A stretch of 64,000 nucleotides of DNA from Bacteroidia bacterium. GTDB taxonomy: Bacteria; Bacteroidota; Bacteroidia; J057. A model generated the notes under the pieces. That model was given only the letters and a program-made list of their open reading frames with translations. It was not told where the DNA came from and did not search any database. Positions within the stretch are counted from its first letter, which is position 1. Every line of letters begins with the position of its first letter. The stretch lies in NCBI GenBank assembly GCA_022760475.1, contig JALEFZ010000052.1:152755-216754 (forward strand), in the 5' to 3' direction. A program made the position numbers and the translations under genes. This document shows positions 36,223 through 44,952 of this stretch, piece by piece.

Positions 36223-37608
36223 GTGGAAACGGAGCCTGGTAGTATATGGGGCTTACACAGCTTCTTGTTGCAGGATTTAAATTTATTGAGCATCTCACCG
36301 GATTGGCCACTGGTGGGACAATACCTGACCCTGCTGTTGCTTCTACTAATTTCCTTCATGGTCTCAGGATCAGAAGTAGCCTTTTTCATTAACCTGAATA
36401 AGACCGACCATAATGAGCTGAACAGAAGAAGCCCTGGTCTTTCTCAACGGGTGGTAAGTCTTTTGGAAAATGATCGCTACAAGAAACTCCTGGCCACTAT
36501 TCTGATTACAAATAACTTTGTAAATGTAGCAGCTATTCTCGTTGCCTCTAGCATCCTTAAATATTATCAAGGGATATACAACTGGTCTGAAGCTGTTCAG
36601 TTCATCCTTGAAATTGGATTGATTACCAGCCTTTTACTATTTTTTGGGGAAATTATTCCCAAGGTTTTTGCTGCGAGAAACAGATTGAGATTGATTACCA
36701 TGTTGATCAATCCCCTTACTTTCCTAAATCGCTTTCTTAGCCCGCTTTCTTTCCTTCTTACCAAGGGCACGAAGTTCATGGATGAAAGGTTCAAAATGCC
36801 TATCAGAGCAGCTTCCCTTGATGACTTGAGCAAGGCAATTGACATTACCTCTGAAAAGTCAAGAAAAAATGGAGATAATCAGGACGGAGACATCCTAAAA
36901 GGGATTGTAAAATTCTCTCAAATCTCTGTAAAAAGCATCATGAAAGCCCGCGTAGATGTAGAAGCGGTAGAAATCAACATGGATTTTCAGGAAATGGTGG
37001 ACTTCATTCAAAAGTACACCTATTCGAGGTTACCAGTGTATGAAGAAAGTTTGGATAATGTGAAAGGTATTCTTCATATCAAAGATCTCCTCCCTTACCT
37101 GAAGGAGGATTCTGCACCTCCAAGCCTAAAGGAAGTCATGCGTGAAGCATACTTCGTCCCCGAAAACAAAAAGATCGATGACCTCCTGGACGAATTTAAA
37201 TCCCAAAGCAATCACATGGCCATCGTGGTAGATGAGTTTGGGGGAACAGCAGGGATTGTAACCCTTGAGGACGTCATTGAGGAGATTTTTGGTGAAATCA
37301 ATGACGAATTCGACGAAAAGGACTGGATTCATACGGAGATTTCTCCTACGGAGCACATCTTCGAAGGGCGTACCCCTCTGAACGATATTCGAAAAATCCT
37401 CGGACTTGATGACAAGACCTTTGAAGATGCGCGAGGTGATTCTGATAGCCTTGGAGGCCTAATCCTCGAACTGAATGGTTCTTTTCCAAAGATGGGCGAA
37501 GTCATCAGCTATAGGAATTTCGAATTCAAGATCAATGCAGTTACCAAAAACAGGATTACCATGGTCAGGCTCTTCATTCATCCTGAAGAAAAGGAGAATG
37601 CATCTTAG
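36223..37608 (+). CDS. gldE: Gliding-motility-associated protein GldE (CNNM/CBS/CorC-type)
   Basis: A membrane protein of the hemolysin C/CorC family. Starting at a GTG at 36223, it has an N-terminal CNNM domain with four helices (LLLLLLISFMVSGSEVAFF, ILITNNFVNVAAILVASSIL, GLITSLLLFFGEIIPKVFA). A CBS pair follows (about residues 230-355: SIMKARVDVEAVEINM, MAIVVDEFGGTAGIVTLEDVIEEIFGEI), and then a CorC_HlyC domain. Position between ssb and gldD, plus this architecture, identifies it as GldE. It is linked genetically to gliding motility in flavobacteria, but its biochemical role is not settled; ion transport is suggested by homology. It is probably co-transcribed with gldD, 45 bases downstream. 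Confidence 0.93.
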   Translation: METEPGSIWGLHSFLLQDLNLLSISPDWPLVGQYLTLLLLLLISFMVSGSEVAFFINLNKTDHNELNRRSPGLSQRVVSLLENDRYKKLLATILITNNFVNVAAILVASSILKYYQGIYNWSEAVQFILEIGLITSLLLFFGEIIPKVFAARNRLRLITMLINPLTFLNRFLSPLSFLLTKGTKFMDERFKMPIRAASLDDLSKAIDITSEKSRKNGDNQDGDILKGIVKFSQISVKSIMKARVDVEAVEINMDFQEMVDFIQKYTYSRLPVYEESLDNVKGILHIKDLLPYLKEDSAPPSLKEVMREAYFVPENKKIDDLLDEFKSQSNHMAIVVDEFGGTAGIVTLEDVIEEIFGEINDEFDEKDWIHTEISPTEHIFEGRTPLNDIRKILGLDDKTFEDARGDSDSLGGLILELNGSFPKMGEVISYRNFEFKINAVTKNRITMVRLFIHPEEKENAS

Positions 37609-37653
37609 GGAAGAAGCGCTTTCCATACATAAAAAACCGAATACCTGAAGATC

Positions 37654-38241
37654 ATGGAAAAAAAATTCATCGTTGCTTTTGTTGTGCTGTGTACCTTGCT
37701 AAGCGCTTGTGAGGAATACACACCTACGCCTAAAAAATTTGGCTTCCACCGAATCGACCTACCCACACAGGCTGAACGAAGCTACAAATCGCTTTCAGTT
37801 GCCAGTTGTCCGTTTGAATTTGAATATCCCAATATTGGGGAAATTACCCGCAGCATGCCGGATTCTTGCTGGACAGACATCCAAATGGGACCTTATGACC
37901 TTAAATGGCATATTACTTACCGCGACGTAAAGCAAACAGGAAAAGATATTTCCACTCATTTTGAAGAGTACCGCAAACTCATTTACAAGCATACCAAAAA
38001 GGCGACAAGGATCGAAGAAACTCCACTGACAGGGCCTGCAGGCTCGGGAACTTTCTTCGAAATCTATGGCAATGTCGGTACTCCTGCCCAGGTATTTTAT
38101 GCTGATGCAAAGCAAGAACAGGTCATGATGATGTCCATTTATTTCCAAACTGCCCTACGCAATGACTCACTTAAGCCTGTGATTGATTATATGAAAGAAG
38201 AGGTTCAGCATGCCGTAGAGACACTTCAATGGAAAAAATGA
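37654..38241 (+). CDS. gldD: Gliding motility lipoprotein GldD
   Basis: An outer-membrane-associated lipoprotein needed for gliding motility and linked to T9SS function in flavobacteria. The signal peptide ends in a lipobox (LCTLLSACEEYTPTPKKFG) with the lipidated cysteine at residue 22. The mature protein starts with the conserved GldD features: a Pro-rich stretch, GFHRIDLP, and then CPFEFEYPN. Its 195-residue length fits the family. Gene order ssb-gldE-gldD supports the call strongly. With two T9SS cargo proteins in the same window, the organism very likely has an active T9SS; gliding itself is not proven by these genes alone. Confidence 0.94.
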   Translation: MEKKFIVAFVVLCTLLSACEEYTPTPKKFGFHRIDLPTQAERSYKSLSVASCPFEFEYPNIGEITRSMPDSCWTDIQMGPYDLKWHITYRDVKQTGKDISTHFEEYRKLIYKHTKKATRIEETPLTGPAGSGTFFEIYGNVGTPAQVFYADAKQEQVMMMSIYFQTALRNDSLKPVIDYMKEEVQHAVETLQWKK

Positions 38242-38243
38242 TA

Positions 38244-38279
38244 AAAATAGACCTGACGAAAATTCGCCAGGCCTATTTT
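38244..38279 (+). terminator. Terminator after gldD
   Basis: A 17-base arm pair (AAAATAGACCTGACGAA / TTCGCCAGGCCTATTTT, two mismatches) with a short loop lies directly after the gldD stop, with a T-rich right arm. Confidence 0.65.
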
Positions 38280-38338
38280 AGCCAAGTTGTAAGTTTAAGC
38301 CACTCATAGGGTAAATGCCATTTTGATCCAGGCCTAAT

Positions 38339-38421
38339 TGTCATTTCGAATGGAACATATCCTCTAGTGAGAGATCTATGCAGGACGATGAATAGATTTC
38401 TCGCTTAAACTCGAAATGACA
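38339..38421. repeat. 83-bp imperfect hairpin repeat element with TGTCATTTCGA ends
   Basis: TGTCATTTCGA at the left end pairs exactly with TCGAAATGACA at the right. Inside, GAGAGATCTAT pairs with ATAGATTTCTC with one wobble. The whole folds as a long hairpin with a loop of about 12 bases. This form (TGTCATTTCGA ... AGATTTCTCGC ... CTCGAAATGACA) is a recurrent intergenic repeat in Bacteroidota genomes as I recall, and looks like a tiny non-autonomous mobile or structural element. It lies between gldD and hpd. No gene is visible in the gap. Confidence 0.6.
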
Positions 38422-38501
38422 GCCAGTGTTGCCCAGACTAATACCGTGGGTGGCCTTGTAACGACAACATTGCCTTTAAGCAGTGGCAAGAAAATTTCTC
38501 T

Positions 38502-39626
38502 TTAAAGGGTGCCTCTCAATTCCTGCTCCCGCTCTATCGCTTCAAACAAAGCTTTGAAATTGCCCTTCCCAAAAGAAGTGGCTCCCTTACGCTGGATGAT
38601 TTCAAAAAACATGGTAGGCCTGGGTTCGACAGGTTTGGTAAAAATCTGTAAGAGGTAACCTTCATCATCTCTGTCAACCAAAATGCCCAGTCTCTTCAAG
38701 TCGGAGATATCCTCATCAATTTCGCCTACTCTTTGAATTAGGTCATCATAATAGGTTGTAGGAACATGCAAGAAATCAATCCCGCGAGCTTGAAGTTCGG
38801 TAACCGTTTCGACGATGTTTTCGCAAGCTACAGCGATGTGCTGCACTCCGCCTGTCCCATAAAAATCCAGGTATTCTTCAACCTGTGATTTCTTCAGTCC
38901 ATCCGCAGGCTCATTGATTGGAAACTTAATTCGTCCATTGCCATTTGACATTACCTTGGACATCAGGGCAGTATACTCAGTAGAAATGTCCTTGTCATCG
39001 AAGGAAAGGATCTGGGTGAAACCCATGACATCCTGGTAAAACTCAACCCATTTGTTCATTTCGCCCAAGGGCACATTGCCCACCATGTGATCTACATATT
39101 TCAAGCCTACGGGCTCTGGATTATAGCTGGTTTCCCATTTACTAAAGCCAGGAAGGAAGGTTCCATTGTAGTTTTTTCTTTCAATAAAGAGGTGAACCGT
39201 TTCTCCGTAGGTATAAATTCCGGATTTTTTTACCGTCCCAAATTCATCTTCCTCAACCATTGGTTCCATGTAAGGCTTGGCCCCTCTTTTCACAGTTTCA
39301 TGGAATGACTTTTCGGCATCATCCACCCAAAGGGCTATCACCTTTACACCGTCACCATGCTCATCTATGTGCCGTCCGATATCGGTACCAGGCTGCAAAG
39401 GAGAGCTTAAAACGAGGCGGATTTTATCCTGAACAACAACATATGACTCTTTATCTTTGCGGCCTGTCATCAATCCTGAATAAGCCAGAGACTGGAATCC
39501 GAAGGCTGATTTGTAAAAATGAGCCGCTTGACGAGAGTTGCTGACATACAATTCAATATAATCCGTACCCTGGATTGGAAGAAAGTCCTGAGCAGCATCG
39601 TAAATTTTAGGAATTGGCTGTTCCAT
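38502..39626 (-). CDS. hpd: 4-hydroxyphenylpyruvate dioxygenase
   Basis: It converts 4-hydroxyphenylpyruvate to homogentisate in tyrosine catabolism using Fe(II) and oxygen. Two vicinal-oxygen-chelate domains are seen. The metal ligands appear in the second: His in KYVDHMVGNV, His in GVQHIAVAC, and Glu in FFEIIQRKGA. Other family signatures are DFLPIQGTDYIELYV near the start, the QARGIDFLHVPTTYYDDL region, and the C-terminal FTKPVEPRPTMFFEIIQRKGA with GNFKALFEAIE. The length of 374 residues is normal. It stands alone; homogentisate dioxygenase is not in view. Confidence 0.97.
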   Translation of the reverse strand: MEQPIPKIYDAAQDFLPIQGTDYIELYVSNSRQAAHFYKSAFGFQSLAYSGLMTGRKDKESYVVVQDKIRLVLSSPLQPGTDIGRHIDEHGDGVKVIALWVDDAEKSFHETVKRGAKPYMEPMVEEDEFGTVKKSGIYTYGETVHLFIERKNYNGTFLPGFSKWETSYNPEPVGLKYVDHMVGNVPLGEMNKWVEFYQDVMGFTQILSFDDKDISTEYTALMSKVMSNGNGRIKFPINEPADGLKKSQVEEYLDFYGTGGVQHIAVACENIVETVTELQARGIDFLHVPTTYYDDLIQRVGEIDEDISDLKRLGILVDRDDEGYLLQIFTKPVEPRPTMFFEIIQRKGATSFGKGNFKALFEAIEREQELRGTL

Positions 39627-40039
39627 TTATTTGCATAAGATTAAGGTTGATACAAAACTTTTGAAGTCCTTTGATATAAAATACCGAAATAAAAAAGGAA
39701 ACACACAATTAAGCAGTTGAACATATTGAATTCGGTATTTTTTGGAGTCCGTTTTTTCAAAAGCCAAGGAAAAAAATGCAGAGTTAGTGGTACTACATCG
39801 AGGCTTTTTGACGCTGGATTTTGGAAAAAATGGCCCAAAGGATGTAAAAATGAGATTGCTCGACTATTTAGTTGTCATAACAAGTATATAACAATTAAAT
39901 AGGAATTCAAATGCATTAGTAAAACTATATCCCTTTCACTTTTGGCTTGCTACGATTCGGCTTGCTCACACTACACTTCACCTATTTACTTCTGAAGCTC
40001 TCTTGCTTCCTCTGCATTTTGGGTTCAAACAATCAAACA
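39627..40039. other. 413-base divergent intergenic region between hpd and a TonB receptor gene
   Basis: The region is AT-rich and must hold both promoters. I see no clean TAnnTTTG box and no reading frame that looks coding. A reading from 39947 in the frame of the downstream gene lacks signal-peptide character, so it is treated as untranslated leader. Confidence 0.4.
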
Positions 40040-42409
40040 ATGAAGTCGATATCCCTTTTTCTTACACTTACAATCTTGGCTCTCCAGATGATGAGTCAGC
40101 CCCTTACCCAGACAGTCCGCGGGACTGTAACGGATATGTTAACCTCTGCTCCGCTGGCAGGTGCCACCATCCTCTTAATGGGGAGTGAACCTACGAAAGG
40201 AACTTTTTCAGACGAAAGCGGTGAGTTTCAACTAGATGGAGTTCCTATAGGCAGGCAAACCATCAAGATCTCCTACATCGGCTACCTGGAAGTGGTATTG
40301 CCAGCTGTACAAGTGAATACAGGAAAGGAAGTGGTTTTGGATATTCTATTAGAGGAATCAGTCAGCAGTACAGATGAAGTGGTTATTTCTGCCAATAAAG
40401 CGAAGGATAAGCCCCTAAACGAAATGAGCACAGTAAGTACAAGGACATTTGACCTGGAGGAAACATCTCGCTATGCAGGTAGCCGCAACGACCCTTCCAG
40501 GATGGCATCCAACTATGCAGGGGTAAGTGGGGCCAATGACAGCAGAAATGACATCATCATTCGAGGTAATTCGCCTACGGGTCTACTTTGGAGGTTGGAA
40601 GGGGTAAATATTCCTAACCCCAATCATTATGGAGCCACAGGTGCGACAGGTGGACCTGTGAGCATGCTCAACAACAATGCACTTTCAAGGTCAGACTTCA
40701 TGACTGCAGCATTTCCAGCTCAATATGGCAATGCAGTAGCCGGAGTCTTCGATTTGAACATGAGAAATGGCAACAACAAAGAACGGGAGTTTTTGGGGCA
40801 AATAGGATTCAATGGCTTTGAATTGGGAGCAGAAGGTCCATTCTCCGCAAATAGCAAGGCTTCCTACATGGTCAATTACAGATATTCTACACTTGGACTT
40901 TTTCAGGCACTTGGGGTAGAGTTTGGTACCGGAGCTGCCGTTCCGGAATATCAAGACATAAATTTCAAAGTCGACATTCCAAGCAAAAAAGCAGGTAGAT
41001 TTTCTATTTTTGGCTTAGGTGGAGTAAGTAGCATTGACTTATTAGGCTCAGAAACGGATACTTCACAGACGGATCTATTTGGTGGGGAAAATGCCGATTT
41101 GAGGCCCAGGTATCGTACCGGAATTGTAGGGATAAAACACAAACTGCTATTGAATGAAAAAACTGCCCAACAAATTACCCTCGCGGCTTCTCAAGCATGG
41201 GAATCGGTAAGCAGTGATTCGCTTAGCCTTGAAACAAGAGAACCTGTTCTACAATTCGGAGGCCTTAATCAGACCAATAAGTATTCTTTGATTTATCAAT
41301 TGAATCATAAATTCAACGCCAGAGACAACATCCGCACAGGGGTATACCTTGACTACTATGACTACCTGTTTGAAGACTCAGTTTTGTCAGCTAATGGAGT
41401 TGATTTTCGTCTGAATACGAATAGCGATGGGGGCAGCCTCTTTAGCCAGGCCTATATCCAGTGGCAGCATAAGTTTACAGACCAGTTGGTGCTGAACTCG
41501 GGCATCAATGCCCTCCATTTTGCTTTGAATAACAGTACTGCCCTGGAACCCAGGCTAGGCTTCAGGTATCAGGTCAACCCAACTCAATCCTTTAATTTTG
41601 GTTATGGCCTTCACAACCAGCTACAACCGATCAGGATATACTTCCAGGAATCCATTGACGAAAATGGAGAAATGACCCTAAGCAACAAAAACCTGGACTT
41701 CACGAATAGCCATCACTTCGTATTGGCTTATGATCACAAAATAGCTTCCAACCTAAGGTTAAAAGCAGAGGTATATGCTCAATTCCTGGGAAATGTCCCT
41801 GTAGACACCTTTTCCTCTTCTTTTTCTCTCCTGAATGCAGGGGCAGATTTTGCCCTACCCAACCGAAGAGACCTCCAAAATGAAGGCATTGGAAGAAATT
41901 ATGGCGTGGAATTGACCTTGGAGAAGTTTTTCAGCAACAATTATTATTTCCTCCTTACAGGATCACTGTTTCAGGCTGAATACCAAGGTTCTGATAAGAT
42001 CTGGAGAAATACCGCCTTTAACGGAGGTTATGTATTCAATGCCCTTGCGGGCAAAGAGTTTCCGCTAGGAAATGGAAAGAGTAGCATCACGATTGACTGG
42101 AAGGCTACTCTTGCAGGAGGGCGCTACGTAACCCCAATCGATCTGGAAAGTTCCAGACTTGCTCGTCAAGAAGTCCGTTTTGATGATCAGGCATTTTCTG
42201 AAAAACTGGATGATTATTTCCGAACCGATGTTAAACTTGGTTTCAGGCTCAATTCCAAACGCATTACTCAGGAATTTTCTATTGACATTCAAAATGTTAC
42301 CAACCGTAGAAACCTCTTCAGTAGAACCTTTAATCCGCGTACGGGACAGGTAAGTGTCGAAAACCAGTTGGGCTTGTTCGTGATACCCCAATTTAGGATA
42401 TTGTTTTAA
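40040..42409 (+). CDS. TonB-dependent receptor with carboxypeptidase-regulatory-like domain
   Basis: An outer-membrane receptor of about 789 residues. The ATG at 40040 gives the signal peptide MKSISLFLTLTILALQMMSQ. The carboxypeptidase-regulatory-like domain follows (GTVTDMLTSAPLAGATILLMG, GEFQLDGVPIGRQTIKISYIGY), then a plug with DEVVISANKAKDKPLNEMST and GANDSRNDIIIRGNSP, and a barrel ending in QFRILF. The plug region GATGATGGPVSMLNNNALSRSDFMTAAFPAQYGNA has the Gly/Ala-rich loop seen in a Bacteroidota subfamily of receptors for unknown ligands. It is followed, after a terminator, by a LytS/LytTR pair on the same strand, so a sensing-and-uptake connection is possible. Confidence 0.9.
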   Translation: MKSISLFLTLTILALQMMSQPLTQTVRGTVTDMLTSAPLAGATILLMGSEPTKGTFSDESGEFQLDGVPIGRQTIKISYIGYLEVVLPAVQVNTGKEVVLDILLEESVSSTDEVVISANKAKDKPLNEMSTVSTRTFDLEETSRYAGSRNDPSRMASNYAGVSGANDSRNDIIIRGNSPTGLLWRLEGVNIPNPNHYGATGATGGPVSMLNNNALSRSDFMTAAFPAQYGNAVAGVFDLNMRNGNNKEREFLGQIGFNGFELGAEGPFSANSKASYMVNYRYSTLGLFQALGVEFGTGAAVPEYQDINFKVDIPSKKAGRFSIFGLGGVSSIDLLGSETDTSQTDLFGGENADLRPRYRTGIVGIKHKLLLNEKTAQQITLAASQAWESVSSDSLSLETREPVLQFGGLNQTNKYSLIYQLNHKFNARDNIRTGVYLDYYDYLFEDSVLSANGVDFRLNTNSDGGSLFSQAYIQWQHKFTDQLVLNSGINALHFALNNSTALEPRLGFRYQVNPTQSFNFGYGLHNQLQPIRIYFQESIDENGEMTLSNKNLDFTNSHHFVLAYDHKIASNLRLKAEVYAQFLGNVPVDTFSSSFSLLNAGADFALPNRRDLQNEGIGRNYGVELTLEKFFSNNYYFLLTGSLFQAEYQGSDKIWRNTAFNGGYVFNALAGKEFPLGNGKSSITIDWKATLAGGRYVTPIDLESSRLARQEVRFDDQAFSEKLDDYFRTDVKLGFRLNSKRITQEFSIDIQNVTNRRNLFSRTFNPRTGQVSVENQLGLFVIPQFRILF

Positions 42410-42421
42410 CCAGATACAGAT

Positions 42422-42459
42422 CAGGGGACAAATCTACATGGATCTGTTCCCTGGATTTT
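42422..42459 (+). terminator. Terminator between TonB receptor and kinase gene
   Basis: A 13-base arm pair (CAGGGGACAAATC / GATCTGTTCCCTG, with a wobble and a mismatch) and a 6-base loop is followed by GATTTTAATTT. The downstream kinase starts 24 bases later. Confidence 0.65.
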
Positions 42460-42482
42460 AATTTCCATCATCAATTTGAGCT

Positions 42483-43487
42483 ATGAATGACAAGTGGATC
42501 CGGATCTTTGGATATCCCATAATAATCATTGTGATGTCGCTAGTAATGGGTTGGGAACAATGGCAGCAAGGCCCACTGGCAATACTTACATGCATTTTTG
42601 TGTCTGCTTTCTACACTTTTTTGTTGTGGGAAGGATGCTTGTTTCTGGCAATGAAAGTAAGGAAACGTATACCTGGCCTTCAAGATACATCCCAGCGCAT
42701 TTTCTTTCAATTTGTGCTATTGGCAGTTTATACGACTACTTTTAACCTGATCGCTCGACAGTATATCATCAACCCTATTTTGTCCTACGAACCGGAAGCC
42801 AAGCCTGTGGTAGACTCTTTGATCCTATCAATTCCTGCAGTCATTTTTATGTTTTTATACGAGTTGGCCTATTTTCTAGAGGAATGGAAAAAAAATATAC
42901 AGCAGCGTGAAGCCCTTACCCGGGAGCACATCCAATCTCAGTTTGAGGCTTTGAAAAAGCAATTAGACCCACACTTTCTATTCAACAGCCTCAACTCTTT
43001 GGCTTCACTTATTGACCCTGCCAATCAACCAGCCCAGGATTACCTGGAAAGGCTTTCTGATGTCTATCGATACGTCCTGGATACAAGAAAAAAAGCGACC
43101 AATACAGTCAAGGATGAGCTTGAATTCCTAAATTCCTACATTTATTTGAATAAGGTGAGGTTTAGAGATAACCTTCAAATCAAGTTGGATGTAGGTACAG
43201 ACAGCCTGAATAAGCACATCCCGGCCTTGAGCCTACAGCTATTGGTAGAAAATGCCATAAAGCACAACATTATTTCCAAGGAAAAGCCCTTGCAAATCCA
43301 GGTATTTGACGAACAGGATACATTGATAGTCTCCAACAACAAACAGATCAAGAATACTTTGGGACCTTCCAATAAAATTGGTTTGCAAAACATCCAAAAC
43401 CGATATGATTTATTGGGGGGAAAAAGGCTGATTGTTTCTACTGACACGCGTATGTTTAGTGTTAAGCTCCCCTTACTTAAATTCTAA
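42483..43487 (+). CDS. LytS/YehU-type sensor histidine kinase
   Basis: A membrane sensor of the LytS/YehU type. Four N-terminal membrane helices (about residues 7-25, 33-58, 72-95, 112-132) are followed by the His_kinase domain with SQFEALKKQLDPHFLFNSLN, whose His164 is the probable phosphate acceptor, then the ATPase domain with LQLLVENAIKHN and GLQNIQNRYDLL. It has no large periplasmic domain, so sensing would be through the membrane part. It pairs with the LytTR regulator starting 5 bases after its stop. The target genes are unknown; the upstream TonB receptor is a natural candidate. Confidence 0.94.
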   Translation: MNDKWIRIFGYPIIIIVMSLVMGWEQWQQGPLAILTCIFVSAFYTFLLWEGCLFLAMKVRKRIPGLQDTSQRIFFQFVLLAVYTTTFNLIARQYIINPILSYEPEAKPVVDSLILSIPAVIFMFLYELAYFLEEWKKNIQQREALTREHIQSQFEALKKQLDPHFLFNSLNSLASLIDPANQPAQDYLERLSDVYRYVLDTRKKATNTVKDELEFLNSYIYLNKVRFRDNLQIKLDVGTDSLNKHIPALSLQLLVENAIKHNIISKEKPLQIQVFDEQDTLIVSNNKQIKNTLGPSNKIGLQNIQNRYDLLGGKRLIVSTDTRMFSVKLPLLKF

Positions 43488-43492
43488 TTTTC

Positions 43493-44260
43493 GTGAATAT
43501 CCTCATAATTGAAGACGAATATTTAGCTTCCAAGCGCCTATCAGAATTGATTCTTGCCATACGGCCCGAGGTGGAAGTATTAGCCTGTCTGGAAAGTGTA
43601 TCAGAATCATTGAACTGGTTAAAAAGTCATGGATCGGTAGATTTAATTTTCTCCGATATTCAATTGTCCGATGGCCTCAGCTTCGATATTTTTGAGCAAA
43701 TACAGCTTCGCTGTCCGATCATCTTTACTACTGCTTACGATGAATATGCCATAAAAGCCTTTAAAGTGCAGGGCATTGATTATCTCATGAAACCCATCAA
43801 AAGGGCTGACCTTCAAGCATCTTTACAAAAATATGAAAGCCTGAAGCAAAATTTTTCACCAATAGGATTTCAAGCACAAATGGATTCCCTTTTGGGGATC
43901 TTGGCACCCAAACCGCAGAATTATAAAAACCGTTTTTTGGTAGAGGGGAAAGATCAGTTAATCCCCATTTCCATAGATGAGATATCCTATTTCTACACCA
44001 AAAGTGATATTGTTTATCTTATCAAGAATAATGGCAGAAAACACTCCCTGGACTTTAAGATGGATCAATTAGAGAAATTACTCGATCCCAGTGAATTTTT
44101 CAGGTTGAATCGGCAATTCATTTGCAAGCTCAATGCCATTGAAAGCATCAACCCCTATTTCAATGGGAGGTTGATCGTAAAGCTAAGTCCTGAGGCATCA
44201 GAGGATGTATTTGTAAGCAGAGATAAAGCCAAAGCTTTCAAAAGTTGGCTCGGAGCTTAG
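43493..44260 (+). CDS. LytTR-family response regulator
   Basis: A cytoplasmic response regulator of 255 residues. The receiver domain has IIEDEYLA, the phosphorylation site LIFSDIQLSD (Asp55), and the LMKPIKR segment with the conserved lysine. After a linker comes a LytTR DNA-binding domain with KNRFLVEGKDQLIPISIDEISYFYTKSD, FFRLNRQFICKLNAIESINPYFNGRLIVKL and FVSRDKAKAFKSWL. The start is a GTG at 43493, 5 bases after the kinase gene, so translation is probably coupled. Length and domain order are standard. Confidence 0.95.
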   Translation: MNILIIEDEYLASKRLSELILAIRPEVEVLACLESVSESLNWLKSHGSVDLIFSDIQLSDGLSFDIFEQIQLRCPIIFTTAYDEYAIKAFKVQGIDYLMKPIKRADLQASLQKYESLKQNFSPIGFQAQMDSLLGILAPKPQNYKNRFLVEGKDQLIPISIDEISYFYTKSDIVYLIKNNGRKHSLDFKMDQLEKLLDPSEFFRLNRQFICKLNAIESINPYFNGRLIVKLSPEASEDVFVSRDKAKAFKSWLGA

Positions 44261-44296
44261 CCCACGACAATCCATAAGTAAGGAGAATACCCAGCC

Positions 44297-44734
44297 TTAG
44301 AATTCTTCTTCTGAGTAATTTTTGAATATTTGGTCAGTGATTTTCAGGAAGTTTTCATAATCTTCTTCCGACAAGCCTTGCCAGCCCCTATGCCTGGAAG
44401 CGTAAATTGCAGGTCGGGCAATTTTTACGGTTTCTTTGCCTTTTTCTGTCAAGAATACTTTAAAATGTCTTCGGTCTCCATCCGAGCGGGTTCTGAGGAG
44501 CAGTTTTTTGTTTTCCAACAAGACAAGAATTCGAGAGACGGTGGGTGCATCCTTGAAGCTGGCATTGGCCAACTCAATTTGGGACTGCCCATCATTTTCT
44601 TCCAGAGCAGAAAGAATGATCCATTGCTCAGGGGTAATGTCTGCCTCTACGGCTTTCAGCCTTTGAAATAGGTCTTTTCTGACAGCCTTCAAGGTTCTGT
44701 CCAGGTAAAATCCGAAATTTTTTCCTTCCTCCAT
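44297..44734 (-). CDS. MarR-family transcriptional regulator
   Basis: A winged-helix repressor or activator of 145 residues. The recognition helix region reads IELANASFKDAPTVSRILVLLENKKLL and the wing is RSDGDRRHFKVFLTEKGKE, the DxRxxxxxLT signature. The N- and C-terminal helices form the dimer interface. MarR proteins usually respond to small phenolic or oxidising compounds and often act on their neighbours. It is convergent with the LytTR gene, so its target may be upstream of itself or elsewhere. No operator was identified in the gap. Confidence 0.93.
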   Translation of the reverse strand: MEEGKNFGFYLDRTLKAVRKDLFQRLKAVEADITPEQWIILSALEENDGQSQIELANASFKDAPTVSRILVLLENKKLLLRTRSDGDRRHFKVFLTEKGKETVKIARPAIYASRHRGWQGLSEEDYENFLKITDQIFKNYSEEEF

Positions 44735-44952
44735 TGCTACAAATCTAGCTAAAAGGAAGGAAAATAAGTCTGTGTATTTCAGTACTTTCTCAAAAGAATT
44801 GGAAAAATTCTTTTGATTGGAAACCCAGTTAGAATTTGTAGCTCTTTTGAGTCGAAGAAGAGAGCCTCTGAGAGTCTTATAGGCCTCTCAGGAGCTATAC
44901 TCAACGAAGAGAAAATGGAGCCATTTCCCCTTTAGTCCTTATACTTAAGCCT

